From positions 248,001 to 312,000 of the forward strand of contig NZ_BPPA01000001.1 in assembly GCF_019972815.1 (NCBI RefSeq): DNA of 64,000 nt. The letters are read 5' to 3'. Position 1 is the first letter of the stretch; each line of letters starts with the position of its first letter. This document shows, piece by piece, positions 1 through 10,152 of this stretch. A model generated the notes under the pieces. It was given only the letters and a program-made list of their open reading frames with translations. It had not been told where the DNA came from and ran no database searches. The position numbers and the translations under genes are program-made. Origin of the DNA: Lactobacillus huangpiensis (GTDB taxonomy: Bacteria; Bacillota; Bacilli; Lactobacillales; Lactobacillaceae).

Positions 1-965
1 TTATAGCCAAAGCGATTGAAGAAGCCGGAATACCACTAGCAGTAGTTGTTGATTTTAGGGAAGCAGAAACCTTTATGCATTATGGACTGCACCTTGGTAA
101 TGTGGGGAATTTGGTGCAAATGCCGAGAAGTTTGGTCAAAAAAGTCTTAGCTTATGGAACCAAATACGTGACGGTTTATTCGATGAACAATTTAGTATAT
201 ATCAATCAGATAGCTAAAGAATTAAAAGTAACTCAAAAAATTATCCTTAAAGTTATAGGAGACAATGACGAACTCTATCCGGGACAAGTGGGAGGGTTAA
301 CTATCAGCGAGTTTAAGTCTAATTTCACCAAAATAGTTAGCTTTTCAAATGTTGAGTTGGTTGGTATAACCTGCTTTCCCGCACTTTTATTTAATGACTC
401 TACTAATAAAATTGAACCTACTACTAATGTTAAAACTATAGAAAAAGTCAGAAAAATATTTCGGGAAAATAATTATCCTTTACGGGTTGTGAGTTTACCT
501 TCTGCTACATGTTGCAATTCAATTCCATTAATTAAAAAATTGGGAGGAAACGAAGGGGAACCCGGTCATGGTTTATCAGGTACTACGCCACTTCATGCAA
601 ATTCAAAGCAACCGGAAATTCCGGCATACTGCTATGTTAGTGAAATTTCGCATAGTTTTAAGGGCCACAGCTATTTTTATGGCGGAGGATATTACAGAAG
701 AGGGCATGCAAGCAATGCATTAGTATTTGCTGATGATCAGAAATATGAGAGTAAAGTTTTGCCTTTTGACAACGAAAGCATTGACTATTACTTGGAGCTT
801 GAAGATTCTTATACAGAAGGTGCAACAGTTATTACTGATTTTAGGACGCAAATTTTTGTTACAAGAAGTGTTGTAGCAATTGTAGATGGCTTGCAATCAG
901 GCAAGCCAAAATTATTAGGTTTATATGATAGTCAGGGCAAACATATGCCTAAGGAGATAATGTAA
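1..965 (+). CDS. yhfX: YhfX-like PLP-dependent racemase, 5' end outside window
   Basis: The reading frame is open from base 3, so the gene begins left of the window; the ATG at base 75 is internal. About 320 C-terminal residues are seen. The product resembles YhfX, a fold-III PLP protein related to alanine racemase. Visible family features are the VVVDFREAE stretch near the left edge, LHLGNVGNLVQMP, a cysteine pair in SATCCNSIP, and the glycine-rich EPGHGLSGTTPLHA segment. Its stop codon overlaps the next start (TAATG), and that gene is YhfW-like, so the two are translationally coupled as in the enterobacterial yhf operon. The substrate is not established for the family. The PLP lysine would lie in the missing N-terminal part. 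Confidence 0.8.
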   Translation, partial: IAKAIEEAGIPLAVVVDFREAETFMHYGLHLGNVGNLVQMPRSLVKKVLAYGTKYVTVYSMNNLVYINQIAKELKVTQKIILKVIGDNDELYPGQVGGLTISEFKSNFTKIVSFSNVELVGITCFPALLFNDSTNKIEPTTNVKTIEKVRKIFRENNYPLRVVSLPSATCCNSIPLIKKLGGNEGEPGHGLSGTTPLHANSKQPEIPAYCYVSEISHSFKGHSYFYGGGYYRRGHASNALVFADDQKYESKVLPFDNESIDYYLELEDSYTEGATVITDFRTQIFVTRSVVAIVDGLQSGKPKLLGLYDSQGKHMPKEIM

Positions 966-2191
966 TGAGTAAATTTGGTGTAATAGTTTTAGATGGTTTT
1001 GGTGTTGGTGCAATGGACGATGTACCTCAAGTCCGGCCTAATGATGTTGGTTCAAATACAGCTTTGAATATCATTAAAGCTGAGCCGAACATTGATATTC
1101 CCAATCTTGAAAGATTAGGTTTAATTAATGCAATTGGCGTTGAACGTGGCAGACATATTTTTTCACCAGACGCGAATTGGGGTACAGCTCTTCTTAAACA
1201 TCACGGGGCTGATTCTTATTTAGGACACCAAGAAATAATGGGAACTAATCCACCAATGCCTTTACTTCAACCCTTTAATGAAGTAATTGATCAGGTTGAA
1301 AAACAAGTAAGGGAAGACGGCTTTACTGTAAAAAGATACGGAGATCCGGGATTAGAAATTTTAGTTGTTAATAACTGTGCGACTGTTGCTGACAATTTAG
1401 AAGCAGATCCAGGACAAGTATATAATGTTACGGCTACTTTAGATAAAATGTCATTCGCAGAAATTACAAAATTAGGAGAATCCGTTAGAAAAGTAGTCAA
1501 AGTATCCAGAGTAATTGCTTTTGGTGGTAGTGATGTGACCATTGATAATATTCTTGATGCCCGACACATTAAAAAAGAAAAGTATGTTGGTATTTCTGCA
1601 CCGGAATCAGGTGTATATAAGAAAAATTACCATGTTGTTCATTTAGGTTACGGTATTAATCCCAAAGTACAGCTAGCCAGTATTTTAATTCGTCATGGGA
1701 TTGATGTTGCTTTAATTGGCAAAGCTTCTGATATAGTAAGAGGTGACACTGATAGACGATTTCCTGGTGTAGATAGTAACTACTTGTTTGATAGATTTAT
1801 AGATCAGGCAAAAGAAATAAGTAATGGATTAATTTTCATGAATATTCAGGAAACTGATTTAGCTGGCCACTCTGAGGATACAGATCATTATGCAAATATT
1901 TTGGAGATAGTTAATAGAAGATTGCCAGAAGCGGAACAGTATTTTACCGGAGATGATATTTTAATTGTCATGGCTGATCATGGTGATGATCCTACTATTG
2001 GCCATGCACAACATACTAGGGAAAAGGTTCCTTTATTAATATATAAAGAGAATGTACATTATAAATATGTTGGTGAAAGAGAATCTCTTTCTGATGTTGG
2101 TGCAACTGGAGCTGAATTCTTCGGAGTAGAAATGCCACAGAATGGAACTAGCTTTCTTAATAGAATAACAGGAGGTGTAGATATTTCCTGA
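965..2191 (+). CDS. yhfW: YhfW-like phosphopentomutase-family metalloenzyme
   Basis: A 408-residue member of the alkaline-phosphatase-like metalloenzyme superfamily, close to phosphopentomutase. The N-terminal LDGFGVGAMDD segment supplies metal ligands and TALN lies near the position of the phosphorylated Thr. C-terminal metal ligands are visible in DLAGHSED and in MADHGDDPTIGHAQHTREKVPLL. The start overlaps the upstream stop by one base, and AAGGAGA at 952-958 provides the ribosome site. Length matches phosphopentomutase (about 390-410 residues). With a yhfX neighbour, the specialised YhfW subgroup is more likely than housekeeping deoB. The actual sugar phosphate is unknown. Confidence 0.8.
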   Translation: MSKFGVIVLDGFGVGAMDDVPQVRPNDVGSNTALNIIKAEPNIDIPNLERLGLINAIGVERGRHIFSPDANWGTALLKHHGADSYLGHQEIMGTNPPMPLLQPFNEVIDQVEKQVREDGFTVKRYGDPGLEILVVNNCATVADNLEADPGQVYNVTATLDKMSFAEITKLGESVRKVVKVSRVIAFGGSDVTIDNILDARHIKKEKYVGISAPESGVYKKNYHVVHLGYGINPKVQLASILIRHGIDVALIGKASDIVRGDTDRRFPGVDSNYLFDRFIDQAKEISNGLIFMNIQETDLAGHSEDTDHYANILEIVNRRLPEAEQYFTGDDILIVMADHGDDPTIGHAQHTREKVPLLIYKENVHYKYVGERESLSDVGATGAEFFGVEMPQNGTSFLNRITGGVDIS

Positions 2192-2235
2192 TAGTGCTAT
2201 AACATATTTAAGATTTTTGCTATTTATATAGAAGA

Positions 2236-2271
2236 AAAATGCGACCACTTTGTGAGTCGCATTTTTTGTTT
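2236..2271 (+). terminator. Rho-independent terminator after yhfXW
   Basis: Inverted repeat ATGCGAC / GTCGCAT at 2239-2262 followed by six T. The 36 bases 2236-2271 recur exactly at 5117-5152. It lies between yhfW and the convergent LysR gene. Confidence 0.9.
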
Positions 2272-2275
2272 TGTC

Positions 2276-3199
2276 CTAATTTTGCCAACCTGTTTTGATT
2301 ATTAAATCTGCAAAACTTTTAGCAATATTTTGTAATTGAATAGGAGCATCTCTGCTGATACTTAAGCCTGTATCTAAGTTTAAACTGGATAATGGTAATT
2401 TCATGTAGTTGAATTCTAATGAACTGTCAATATAGTTTAACGTATTAGCGAGAGTAATAGTTATACCAAATCCTTGAATTGCTAATTCTACAGCTCCTAT
2501 AAAGTCATTGACTGTGATAGATTGATTAACCTTAATCCCATTATCTATAAAAAGATGGTTAACCGCTTCTTGAAACCAAGAATCATTTTCTAACGCTACT
2601 AAATTTGAACCATTAAGTTGATTAAATTTTGCTTTACTAAAAGAAATTTCTCTTAATCCTCGTTGATAAATTGCAGAATTTTTAGGAATAATTAAATAGG
2701 CTATTTGTCTGTATAAAAACTTAGAACGAATTTCATTGCCTTTAAGATAACGTCCCCAAAATATATCATAAATATGATTAGCAATTAGATTATAAGATGT
2801 ATTGCTGGTGAATACTTTTTGCAGGAAAAATTTAGTATGTGGAAATTCGTTTTGTAACTGTTTAATTATTTTACCTTGTTGTTTTGTCCATATAGGAGTA
2901 TATGCAATCTTAATTGTATCTTCTTTTGACGCAATAAATGGTCTTAAATTGGCATTGATTTCGTTTCTATCGCTAATAATTTTAAGCAAGCCATTCCGAA
3001 CTTGTTCTCCTGCAGGGGTTATACTAATTGGTATTGTTTTACGATTAATCAGTTTAACCTTGTAATATGCCTCTGCATTTTTAAGAACTTGACTAATATA
3101 TGGTTGACTTAAATATAACTGAGTTGCAATTTCGCTAATGCTTTTACAGTATTTAGTACTCTCTAAAATTTTAAAGACTAATTCTTCATCAAGTTTCAT
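2276..3199 (-). CDS. LysR-family transcriptional regulator
   Basis: A 307-residue LysR-type regulator. The winged helix-turn-helix lies at about residues 18-60, with recognition-helix region ISEIATQLYLSQPYISQVLK followed by a typical KLINR turn. The remainder is the periplasmic-binding-like effector domain. It is divergent from the flavin reductase at 3315 with 115 bp between them, the classic arrangement in which the regulator controls both genes. The likely inducer is the reductase's substrate or product. There is no strong Shine-Dalgarno before the ATG. The effector cannot be read from the sequence. Confidence 0.88.
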   Translation of the reverse strand: MKLDEELVFKILESTKYCKSISEIATQLYLSQPYISQVLKNAEAYYKVKLINRKTIPISITPAGEQVRNGLLKIISDRNEINANLRPFIASKEDTIKIAYTPIWTKQQGKIIKQLQNEFPHTKFFLQKVFTSNTSYNLIANHIYDIFWGRYLKGNEIRSKFLYRQIAYLIIPKNSAIYQRGLREISFSKAKFNQLNGSNLVALENDSWFQEAVNHLFIDNGIKVNQSITVNDFIGAVELAIQGFGITITLANTLNYIDSSLEFNYMKLPLSSLNLDTGLSISRDAPIQLQNIAKSFADLIIKTGWQN

Positions 3200-3238
3200 T
3201 ATTGATATTCACTTATATTCAACTTATAAAATAACTAT

Positions 3239-3286
3239 TTAACAAGTCACATTATATCATTGATAATAAGGATGTAAACGGTTATA
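3239..3286 (+). promoter_or_regulatory. Promoter of flavin reductase with overlapping cre site
   Basis: A -35 TTAACA (3239-3244) and -10 GATAAT (3262-3267) are separated by 17 bp. TGTAAACGGTTATA at 3273-3286 matches the CcpA cre consensus TGWAANCGNTNWCA with one mismatch and sits at the expected transcription start, which would allow carbon catabolite repression. A LysR site is also expected here, but I could not single one out. Confidence 0.6.
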
Positions 3287-3314
3287 TGAAGTCAAATAGT
3301 AGGAGAACATAATA

Positions 3315-5096
3315 ATGAAACCAGAATATAAAGCGAAATATGATGTTGTTGTTCTAGGCTTTGGTGGAGCGGGTGCTACCGCTGCACGTTTTGCAGCAGA
3401 TAATGGAGCAAAAGTCTTGCTGGTTGACTCTGCTCCATATGGCCATGAAGGTGGAAATACAAGGTATTGTGTTCAGCTGATTGGAACAGGGGATAACTAT
3501 GAGAAGCTGTTAGCCTATTATAAAAATTTGTCTACACCGATGGATGAAGATGAAAAAGTACAAGAAGTTTATGCAAAAGGTATGACTAACATGAGAGAAT
3601 ATTTGAAAAAATATCTAAATGTTAATCCAGTTAGTGTACGACATGATAACTTAGACACCTCTAAATATGCTTTTCCTTTACAAGAGATGCTGGAAGAATT
3701 TCCAGAATATGAAGGAGCCAATACATTTGACTTTTCATTAGTTCATGAAGGGATAGCTGACAGTGCATTATGGAAAATATTGCGGCAAAAGGTAATTGAT
3801 AGAAGTGCGAATATTGATGTTTGGCTTAATTCAAGAGCTAAACATTTGATTATTGATCCGGATGATAAAACTGTAGTAGGTGCAATTATTGAACGTAATG
3901 GTAAAAATATTAGTGTTGCTGCGACTAAAGGGGTAGTTTTAACGTTAGGTGGTTATGAAAATAGTCGTGAAATGGCTCAGACATATTTGAATAGCAAATA
4001 TCTGTCACCATTTGGCACTTTGTACAATAAGGGAGATGGCATTAGATTATCTATTGAAGCTGGCGCGCAATTATGGCACATGTGGAATTATGAAAGTGCA
4101 GGTGTATTGCCAGGACTTGCTTTCTATACGAAAGAAGGAGAGCGTGCGCGACTTGTATTTGATAATTCACAGTTTAGAAATGGAAGCATTATAGCTGTAA
4201 CTGAAGATGGTACAAGGTATATGAATGAGAGTGGGGCAAATCGTCATGGCCATGTTTATAATCATGGCAGATGGGATATACCACGTTATCACACAAATAT
4301 CCATCTTGTTTTTGATCAAAAACAACTTGAAAAAATAAAATCAAAACCAGATCCATTTGAAGGTTTTGACAAAACTTTAGTTAAAGCAGCCACTGTTGAA
4401 GAATTAGCTGAAAAGATTAATGTTCCCGTTGCTAATTTAAAGCAATCGATTAGCGATTTTAATTTCTTCGTTGATCAAGAAAAAGACTATCAATTTAATA
4501 GAGATGTTAAAACAATGAGCAAATTTGACCATGGACCATTTTATGCCATCAAGATGGTAAACTGTGTTTTAAATACTCAAGGCGGACCTAAACGTAATAG
4601 TAAGGCTCAAATTGTCGATCAAACAGATCAGCCTATTAAACATTTGTATGGTGCTGGTGAACTTGGTGGGGTTTGTGTAAATAACTATCAAACAGCATGC
4701 AATATCGCCGAATGTTTAATATTTGGGAAAATAGCTGGTGAGAATGTTACAAAAGAAGAGAGTAAGAGAGTTGCTGCTTCTACAGAAATGAATGGGCAGA
4801 ATGATCTAATTAATCATGAAGATAAAATTACATTAGACAGTAACCAATACCTGGGTGTTTCTCATTCAGGTATGGGTGACGAAATTAAAGTTCGGGTTAC
4901 TTATCAAGATAGTCGAATCACCAACGTAGAAATTGTTTCTGAAAATGAAAGTGAGGATGTTGGTAAAAGAGCGTTAAAGGTTGTACCGCAAGAAATAGTT
5001 AATGCAAATTCAATAGATGTCGATGCCGTTACTGGAGCAACTAGGACAAGTAAAGCAATTGAAGAAGCTGTAGAGAATGCACTGAAAAATAAGTAA
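3315..5096 (+). CDS. Soluble FAD/FMN reductase of the fumarate reductase family
   Basis: A 593-residue flavoprotein. The N-terminal FAD_binding_2 domain starts with a dinucleotide fold (G15-x-GGAG20) and runs to about residue 490. The C-terminal FMN-binding domain (about 510-590) carries D570-AVTGA-T576, the motif whose last Thr receives covalent FMN from ApbE. There is no signal peptide or haem domain, so the enzyme should be cytoplasmic. In fumarate reductases of this family the active site has a His before the MGG/xGG turn and an Arg in the NRLGGNA motif. Here the corresponding places read N420-TQGG and NNYQTACN (456-463). The true acceptor is therefore probably not fumarate, but another alkene such as an acrylate or urocanate analogue (inference). 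It is preceded by AGGAGAA and regulated by the divergent LysR and probably CcpA. Confidence 0.85.
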   Translation: MKPEYKAKYDVVVLGFGGAGATAARFAADNGAKVLLVDSAPYGHEGGNTRYCVQLIGTGDNYEKLLAYYKNLSTPMDEDEKVQEVYAKGMTNMREYLKKYLNVNPVSVRHDNLDTSKYAFPLQEMLEEFPEYEGANTFDFSLVHEGIADSALWKILRQKVIDRSANIDVWLNSRAKHLIIDPDDKTVVGAIIERNGKNISVAATKGVVLTLGGYENSREMAQTYLNSKYLSPFGTLYNKGDGIRLSIEAGAQLWHMWNYESAGVLPGLAFYTKEGERARLVFDNSQFRNGSIIAVTEDGTRYMNESGANRHGHVYNHGRWDIPRYHTNIHLVFDQKQLEKIKSKPDPFEGFDKTLVKAATVEELAEKINVPVANLKQSISDFNFFVDQEKDYQFNRDVKTMSKFDHGPFYAIKMVNCVLNTQGGPKRNSKAQIVDQTDQPIKHLYGAGELGGVCVNNYQTACNIAECLIFGKIAGENVTKEESKRVAASTEMNGQNDLINHEDKITLDSNQYLGVSHSGMGDEIKVRVTYQDSRITNVEIVSENESEDVGKRALKVVPQEIVNANSIDVDAVTGATRTSKAIEEAVENALKNK

Positions 5097-5116
5097 TTAT
5101 GTATACTAACTTGTTG

Positions 5117-5152
5117 AAAATGCGACCACTTTGTGAGTCGCATTTTTTGTTT
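5117..5152 (+). terminator. Terminator after flavin reductase
   Basis: Stem ATGCGAC / GTCGCAT with a T run. The 36 bases are identical to 2236-2271. Confidence 0.9.
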
Positions 5153-5202
5153 GGGCAAAAAATAATTTGGGTTTAAAATGAAATAAAAGAGAGGCTCAGT
5201 TT

Positions 5203-5712
5203 ATGGAAAATATCAAAATAATTCAAGGGGACATAACCAAATTAACGGTAGATGCAATTGTTAATGCTGCCAATAAGACATTGTTAGGTGGCTTGGGAGT
5301 TGATGGGGCAATTCATCAAGCAGCTGGACCGGAATTATTGGCAGAGTGTCGCCAGCTTCATGGCTGTGAAACGGGACAGGCTAAAATTACCAAGGGCTAC
5401 AAGTTGCCTGCTAAGTTTGTAATTCATACTGTGGGACCAATTTATTCGGGGTCTGCAGAAGATAATAAGTTATTGAAAAGTTGCTATATCAGCTCCCTAA
5501 ATTTAGCCAAAAGCCATGGCTTACATAGTATCGCGTTCCCGGCAATTTCTACTGGGGCTTACGGCTTTCCGGCTGCAGCTGCTGCACATATTGCTTTTAC
5601 TGCCGTGCAAAATTGGCTCATTCAGCATTCTGATTATCAAATGGAAGTTATTATGTGTGCCTTTGATTCCAAAACAACCCAGTTATACCAAGCAGAAATT
5701 AAAAAATTTTGA
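5203..5712 (+). CDS. Macro-domain ADP-ribose hydrolase
   Basis: A single-domain 169-residue macro protein of the YmdB/MacroD type. The N-terminal motif is GDITKLTVDAIVNAANKTL, followed by the glycine-rich ligand loop GGLGVDGAIHQAAG. The second loop is PAISTGAYGFP, which binds the diphosphate and distal ribose. Known members deacetylate O-acetyl-ADP-ribose or remove mono-ADP-ribose from proteins. The asparagine and aspartate expected for MacroD-type catalysis are in place. It is a monocistronic unit with its own terminator. No ADP-ribosyltransferase or sirtuin lies beside it, so the target is unknown. Confidence 0.92.
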   Translation: MENIKIIQGDITKLTVDAIVNAANKTLLGGLGVDGAIHQAAGPELLAECRQLHGCETGQAKITKGYKLPAKFVIHTVGPIYSGSAEDNKLLKSCYISSLNLAKSHGLHSIAFPAISTGAYGFPAAAAAHIAFTAVQNWLIQHSDYQMEVIMCAFDSKTTQLYQAEIKKF

Positions 5713-5721
5713 GTAAAAGTT

Positions 5722-5749
5722 AAAAACCACCCTAACTAGGATGGTTTTT
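5722..5749. terminator. Bidirectional terminator
   Basis: AAAAACCA and TGGTTTTT arms around a CCTA/TAGG inner stem, between convergent genes. It can serve both the macro-domain gene and the MFS gene. Confidence 0.8.
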
Positions 5750-5772
5750 AATTGCCAATAAACATTTCCAAA

Positions 5773-7029
5773 TTATGCTGCCTCAATTGCTGGCTTTTTG
5801 TTAATTGAGCAAGCAACTTTGACCGTTATTACGAGTACTATTAAACTTGTGATTCCCAGTAGTATTAATGCAGTAGTAACATTAAACGAAGCAGTAATTG
5901 TAGTAAAAATGGTAGTCATAACAGGACTGGTTATTATTAAAATTGTGTTCAACAATCCAATCGTTGAAGATAGAATATCTTGGTCAACGGCACCAACCAG
6001 CCATTGCGTTAATTTAGGACTGGCAGTACCAATAAATGCTGCAAGACTTGCCATAACAGGTAAGCAAATAAAAATATTTTTAATAAGCATGCTGCCTACA
6101 ACTGCTGTGCTTAAGGCAGTGGCAATTATTGCCACAGTAAATAATGACATGTTTTTAAATAATTTAGTGCCTACGATACTGCCAAGAGCCATGCCGGCAG
6201 TCATCACACCGCCAATTAGAGCAATGGTAAAACTATATGTTACGATAATAATAGAGGATTTATTGCCTGCAACTACGATTGAAATTAAAGGTTCAATAGT
6301 GCCTAAAATACCATTTAGCAAGGCAATTACTAAAACAACAGTTAATAGTCCATTAGCTTTTTTAACTTCTTTGAATGAAAAAGCAATCGTCTTAAAAAAG
6401 CCATGCTCGTTAACCTGAACAGTTTCTTTTTGAGAATGATTTTTGTGATAATTGAAACCAACATTGGCAAAAAGGACACCTGCTGCTAGAAATGTTAACG
6501 CGTTAAGGATTGCCAGGCTAGAGTAGGACATAAATAGTAATAAACCTGATCCAATAAATTGGGCAATCATATTTATAATACTGTTAATGCCGCTGGCAAA
6601 GCCTTCAGCTTCAGCGAGATCATCGTTTCCAACAATAGCAACAATTAGTGGAGTTTGCAAACCACCAGAATATGAACCGGCAATATCTGACATCAGGTTG
6701 ATGCCAATAACAGTTAAAACTAGATTCCAACCAGCAAAGCCACTGGCGAAAAGTATACCAACGATTAAGTAAAGTCCAAAACGGATAACGGCTAGCCAAA
6801 CCATCAATTTAAATTTATTTTTAGTGCGGTCAGCTAAATAACCAATAAAAACTTGCAGTATTTCAGGTATTGATTCAGAAATTGAAATCAATGAAATTGC
6901 TAAAGCATAATTTCTTAATTTACTGGCGTAAGTAATAAGTGCCAGATAAAATAAAATGTTGCCTGCACCAGATAAAAAGCTGGCGATTGTAAATTTGCGA
7001 TAATTCTTATTTTTTGCGAAAACGTCCAT
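5773..7029 (-). CDS. MFS transporter, paralogue of the Rgg-linked MFS
   Basis: A 418-residue protein with about 12 hydrophobic segments and a motif-A-like loop GYLADRTKNKFK between segments 2 and 3, typical of the major facilitator superfamily. It is collinear with the MFS protein at 28671-29915, sharing blocks such as ILFYLAL.TYAS, GSGLLLFMSYS, TIEPLISIV.AGN and PKLTQW.VGAVD. The two are therefore paralogues of one exporter-like subfamily. The start has AGGAGC (7039-7044) nine bases upstream. Unlike its paralogue, it has no adjacent Rgg regulator. The substrate is unknown; export of a peptide or drug is a guess. Confidence 0.85.
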   Translation of the reverse strand: MDVFAKNKNYRKFTIASFLSGAGNILFYLALITYASKLRNYALAISLISISESIPEILQVFIGYLADRTKNKFKLMVWLAVIRFGLYLIVGILFASGFAGWNLVLTVIGINLMSDIAGSYSGGLQTPLIVAIVGNDDLAEAEGFASGINSIINMIAQFIGSGLLLFMSYSSLAILNALTFLAAGVLFANVGFNYHKNHSQKETVQVNEHGFFKTIAFSFKEVKKANGLLTVVLVIALLNGILGTIEPLISIVVAGNKSSIIIVTYSFTIALIGGVMTAGMALGSIVGTKLFKNMSLFTVAIIATALSTAVVGSMLIKNIFICLPVMASLAAFIGTASPKLTQWLVGAVDQDILSSTIGLLNTILIITSPVMTTIFTTITASFNVTTALILLGITSLIVLVITVKVACSINKKPAIEAA

Positions 7030-7097
7030 GATTTTGTAGCTCCTAACGTAAAACTTTTATACTTAAGTTATAACTTGGGCATAATAAGAATTAGCAA

Positions 7098-7118
7098 AAA
7101 TGTCGTATTCGAACATTT
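7098..7118. promoter_or_regulatory. Operator-like inverted repeat upstream of MFS
   Basis: AAATGT and ACATTT arms enclose a CG-TATT-CG core. It lies about 70-90 bp upstream of the MFS start. The cognate regulator is unknown. Confidence 0.35.
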
Positions 7119-7228
7119 AAGGATAAATATGAATTAATCAAGGGCATATACTGCTGAAAATAGTAATATTAGTGCAACAATTAATGAAGCATATTATCGC
7201 AGGTAAAAAGAATCAACTTGAGCAAATT

Positions 7229-7268
7229 AAAAAGCCGTATTTGAGGTTAAACTTAAATACGGCTTTTA
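7229..7268. terminator. Terminator of the alpha-glucosidase gene
   Basis: Thirteen-base arms AAAAGCCGTATTT / AAATACGGCTTTT with a 12-base loop, just beyond the minus-strand stop codon. Confidence 0.9.
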
Positions 7269-7272
7269 CTAT

Positions 7273-8919
<1,647 letters not shown>

Positions 8920-8972
8920 TCAGTTAATTATAACACTGCAAGATAGTAAAAATTATTGTTACCGGTATCTGA

Positions 8973-10046
8973 TTAAAGTCCTAAATCTGCAATTAATTGC
9001 ACTGCCTCTTTATCATCACCAAGATGCAATAGGGCATCTTTTAGACAAAACATGGGCTTACCCTCACGGTCAGGCGTTGTTTGGGCATGAGCCAAAGAAC
9101 TGAGAATGGCTTCGTGCACAATATCTACCGTAATCCTAAAGTAACGGTCGATTTTGTCATCAGTAATTGCCTGAATTGTGCTCAACTCATGGTCGGGGAA
9201 ATGACTTACCCGGTTAGCAGTAGAGAAAGCTAGAGTAATCTCGCCACTACCGTTGCCGCTAAATGAGCCACTGCGAGTGATACCGATACCGGAACGTTTG
9301 GCAATGCGTTTTAATTGTCTCGAGCTAAACGGAATGTCAGTAGCAATTACTGTGATAATGCTGCCTTTTTCCTTACTATCCTTGTTATCCACAAACTTTT
9401 TACCAATGGCATGGCCATAAATGTTCAAATCAGCGCTAAGACCAAAATTGGACATAACAAGTGCGCCCATTGTAAAGGTCTTACCGTCAATTTCGACTTG
9501 TCTTGAAGCAGAGCCAATACCACCCTTGAGTTCGTAGCAGCGCATTCCTGTGCCACCGCCAACTCCGCCTTCAGCGAAATCTGCACTAGCAGCTGCAAAA
9601 GCATCATTCACATCGTCTTCGGTGACGCCTAAATCGCGAATATGGTTAATCGAACTGTCATTGCACTCCATGATGATCGGGTTGACGCTGCCAGTGGAAA
9701 GACCAATTTCAGGATTTTCAGCCAGCATTCTTTTGACTAAAGCCATTGATGCGGTACCCACGCTGAGAGTATTGGTTAAAACCAGTGGTGTTTCAATTGT
9801 ACCCAGCTCGTTAACTTGAATGATTCCTGTGCTTTTGCCAAAGCCGTTGATAACGTGTGCAGCAGCCGGCATTTTTTCGCGAAAGATATTATCTGGGCAA
9901 GGGTTGATCACAGTCACACCAGTCCTGAGTCTGTCAGTGACAACCGTCTTGTGGCCAACGGTAATGCCCGCAACATCTGTAATTAAGTTTTTTGGTCCAG
10001 GCTTAGTATCGCTAAGCGCAAATAAAAGTGGTTTATTAAGTCCCAT
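8973..10046 (-). CDS. P1/DmpA-family aminopeptidase (peptidase S58)
   Basis: A 357-residue protein of the DmpA (L-aminopeptidase/D-Ala-esterase) family. These are Ntn-like hydrolases that cleave themselves into two chains. Recognisable blocks are DVAGITVGHKTV near the N-terminus, NGFGKSTGIIQVNELG, the glycine-rich GGVGGGTGMRCYELKGGIGSASR segment, the GALVMSNFG stretch where the self-processing Ser is expected, and SGNGSGEITLAFSTAN near the C-terminus. Length is typical (about 340-375). AAGGAG precedes the ATG. No signal peptide is present, so it is intracellular. It is a single gene with no partner. The natural substrate (beta-amino, D- or L-peptides) cannot be told from sequence. Confidence 0.88.
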   Translation of the reverse strand: MGLNKPLLFALSDTKPGPKNLITDVAGITVGHKTVVTDRLRTGVTVINPCPDNIFREKMPAAAHVINGFGKSTGIIQVNELGTIETPLVLTNTLSVGTASMALVKRMLAENPEIGLSTGSVNPIIMECNDSSINHIRDLGVTEDDVNDAFAAASADFAEGGVGGGTGMRCYELKGGIGSASRQVEIDGKTFTMGALVMSNFGLSADLNIYGHAIGKKFVDNKDSKEKGSIITVIATDIPFSSRQLKRIAKRSGIGITRSGSFSGNGSGEITLAFSTANRVSHFPDHELSTIQAITDDKIDRYFRITVDIVHEAILSSLAHAQTTPDREGKPMFCLKDALLHLGDDKEAVQLIADLGL

Positions 10047-10112
10047 TTTTACTCCTTTTTTTAAAAAATTTCTTCTCTTATTAAAACGGTTCGTTTATTT
10101 TTATGCAAGACA

Positions 10113-10142
10113 AAAAATTCCGTCAATTATGACGGAATTTTT
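10113..10142. terminator. Terminator of the LPQTG BspA-like gene
   Basis: Arms AAAAATTCCGTCA / TGACGGAATTTTT around a very short loop, 10 bp beyond the minus-strand stop. Confidence 0.9.
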
Positions 10143-10152
10143 GAATTTGCAA

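Noticed and set aside
5798-6418. Long open frame opposite the MFS gene
   Set aside because: It mirrors the hydrophobic codons of the real minus-strand MFS gene and has no ribosome site.
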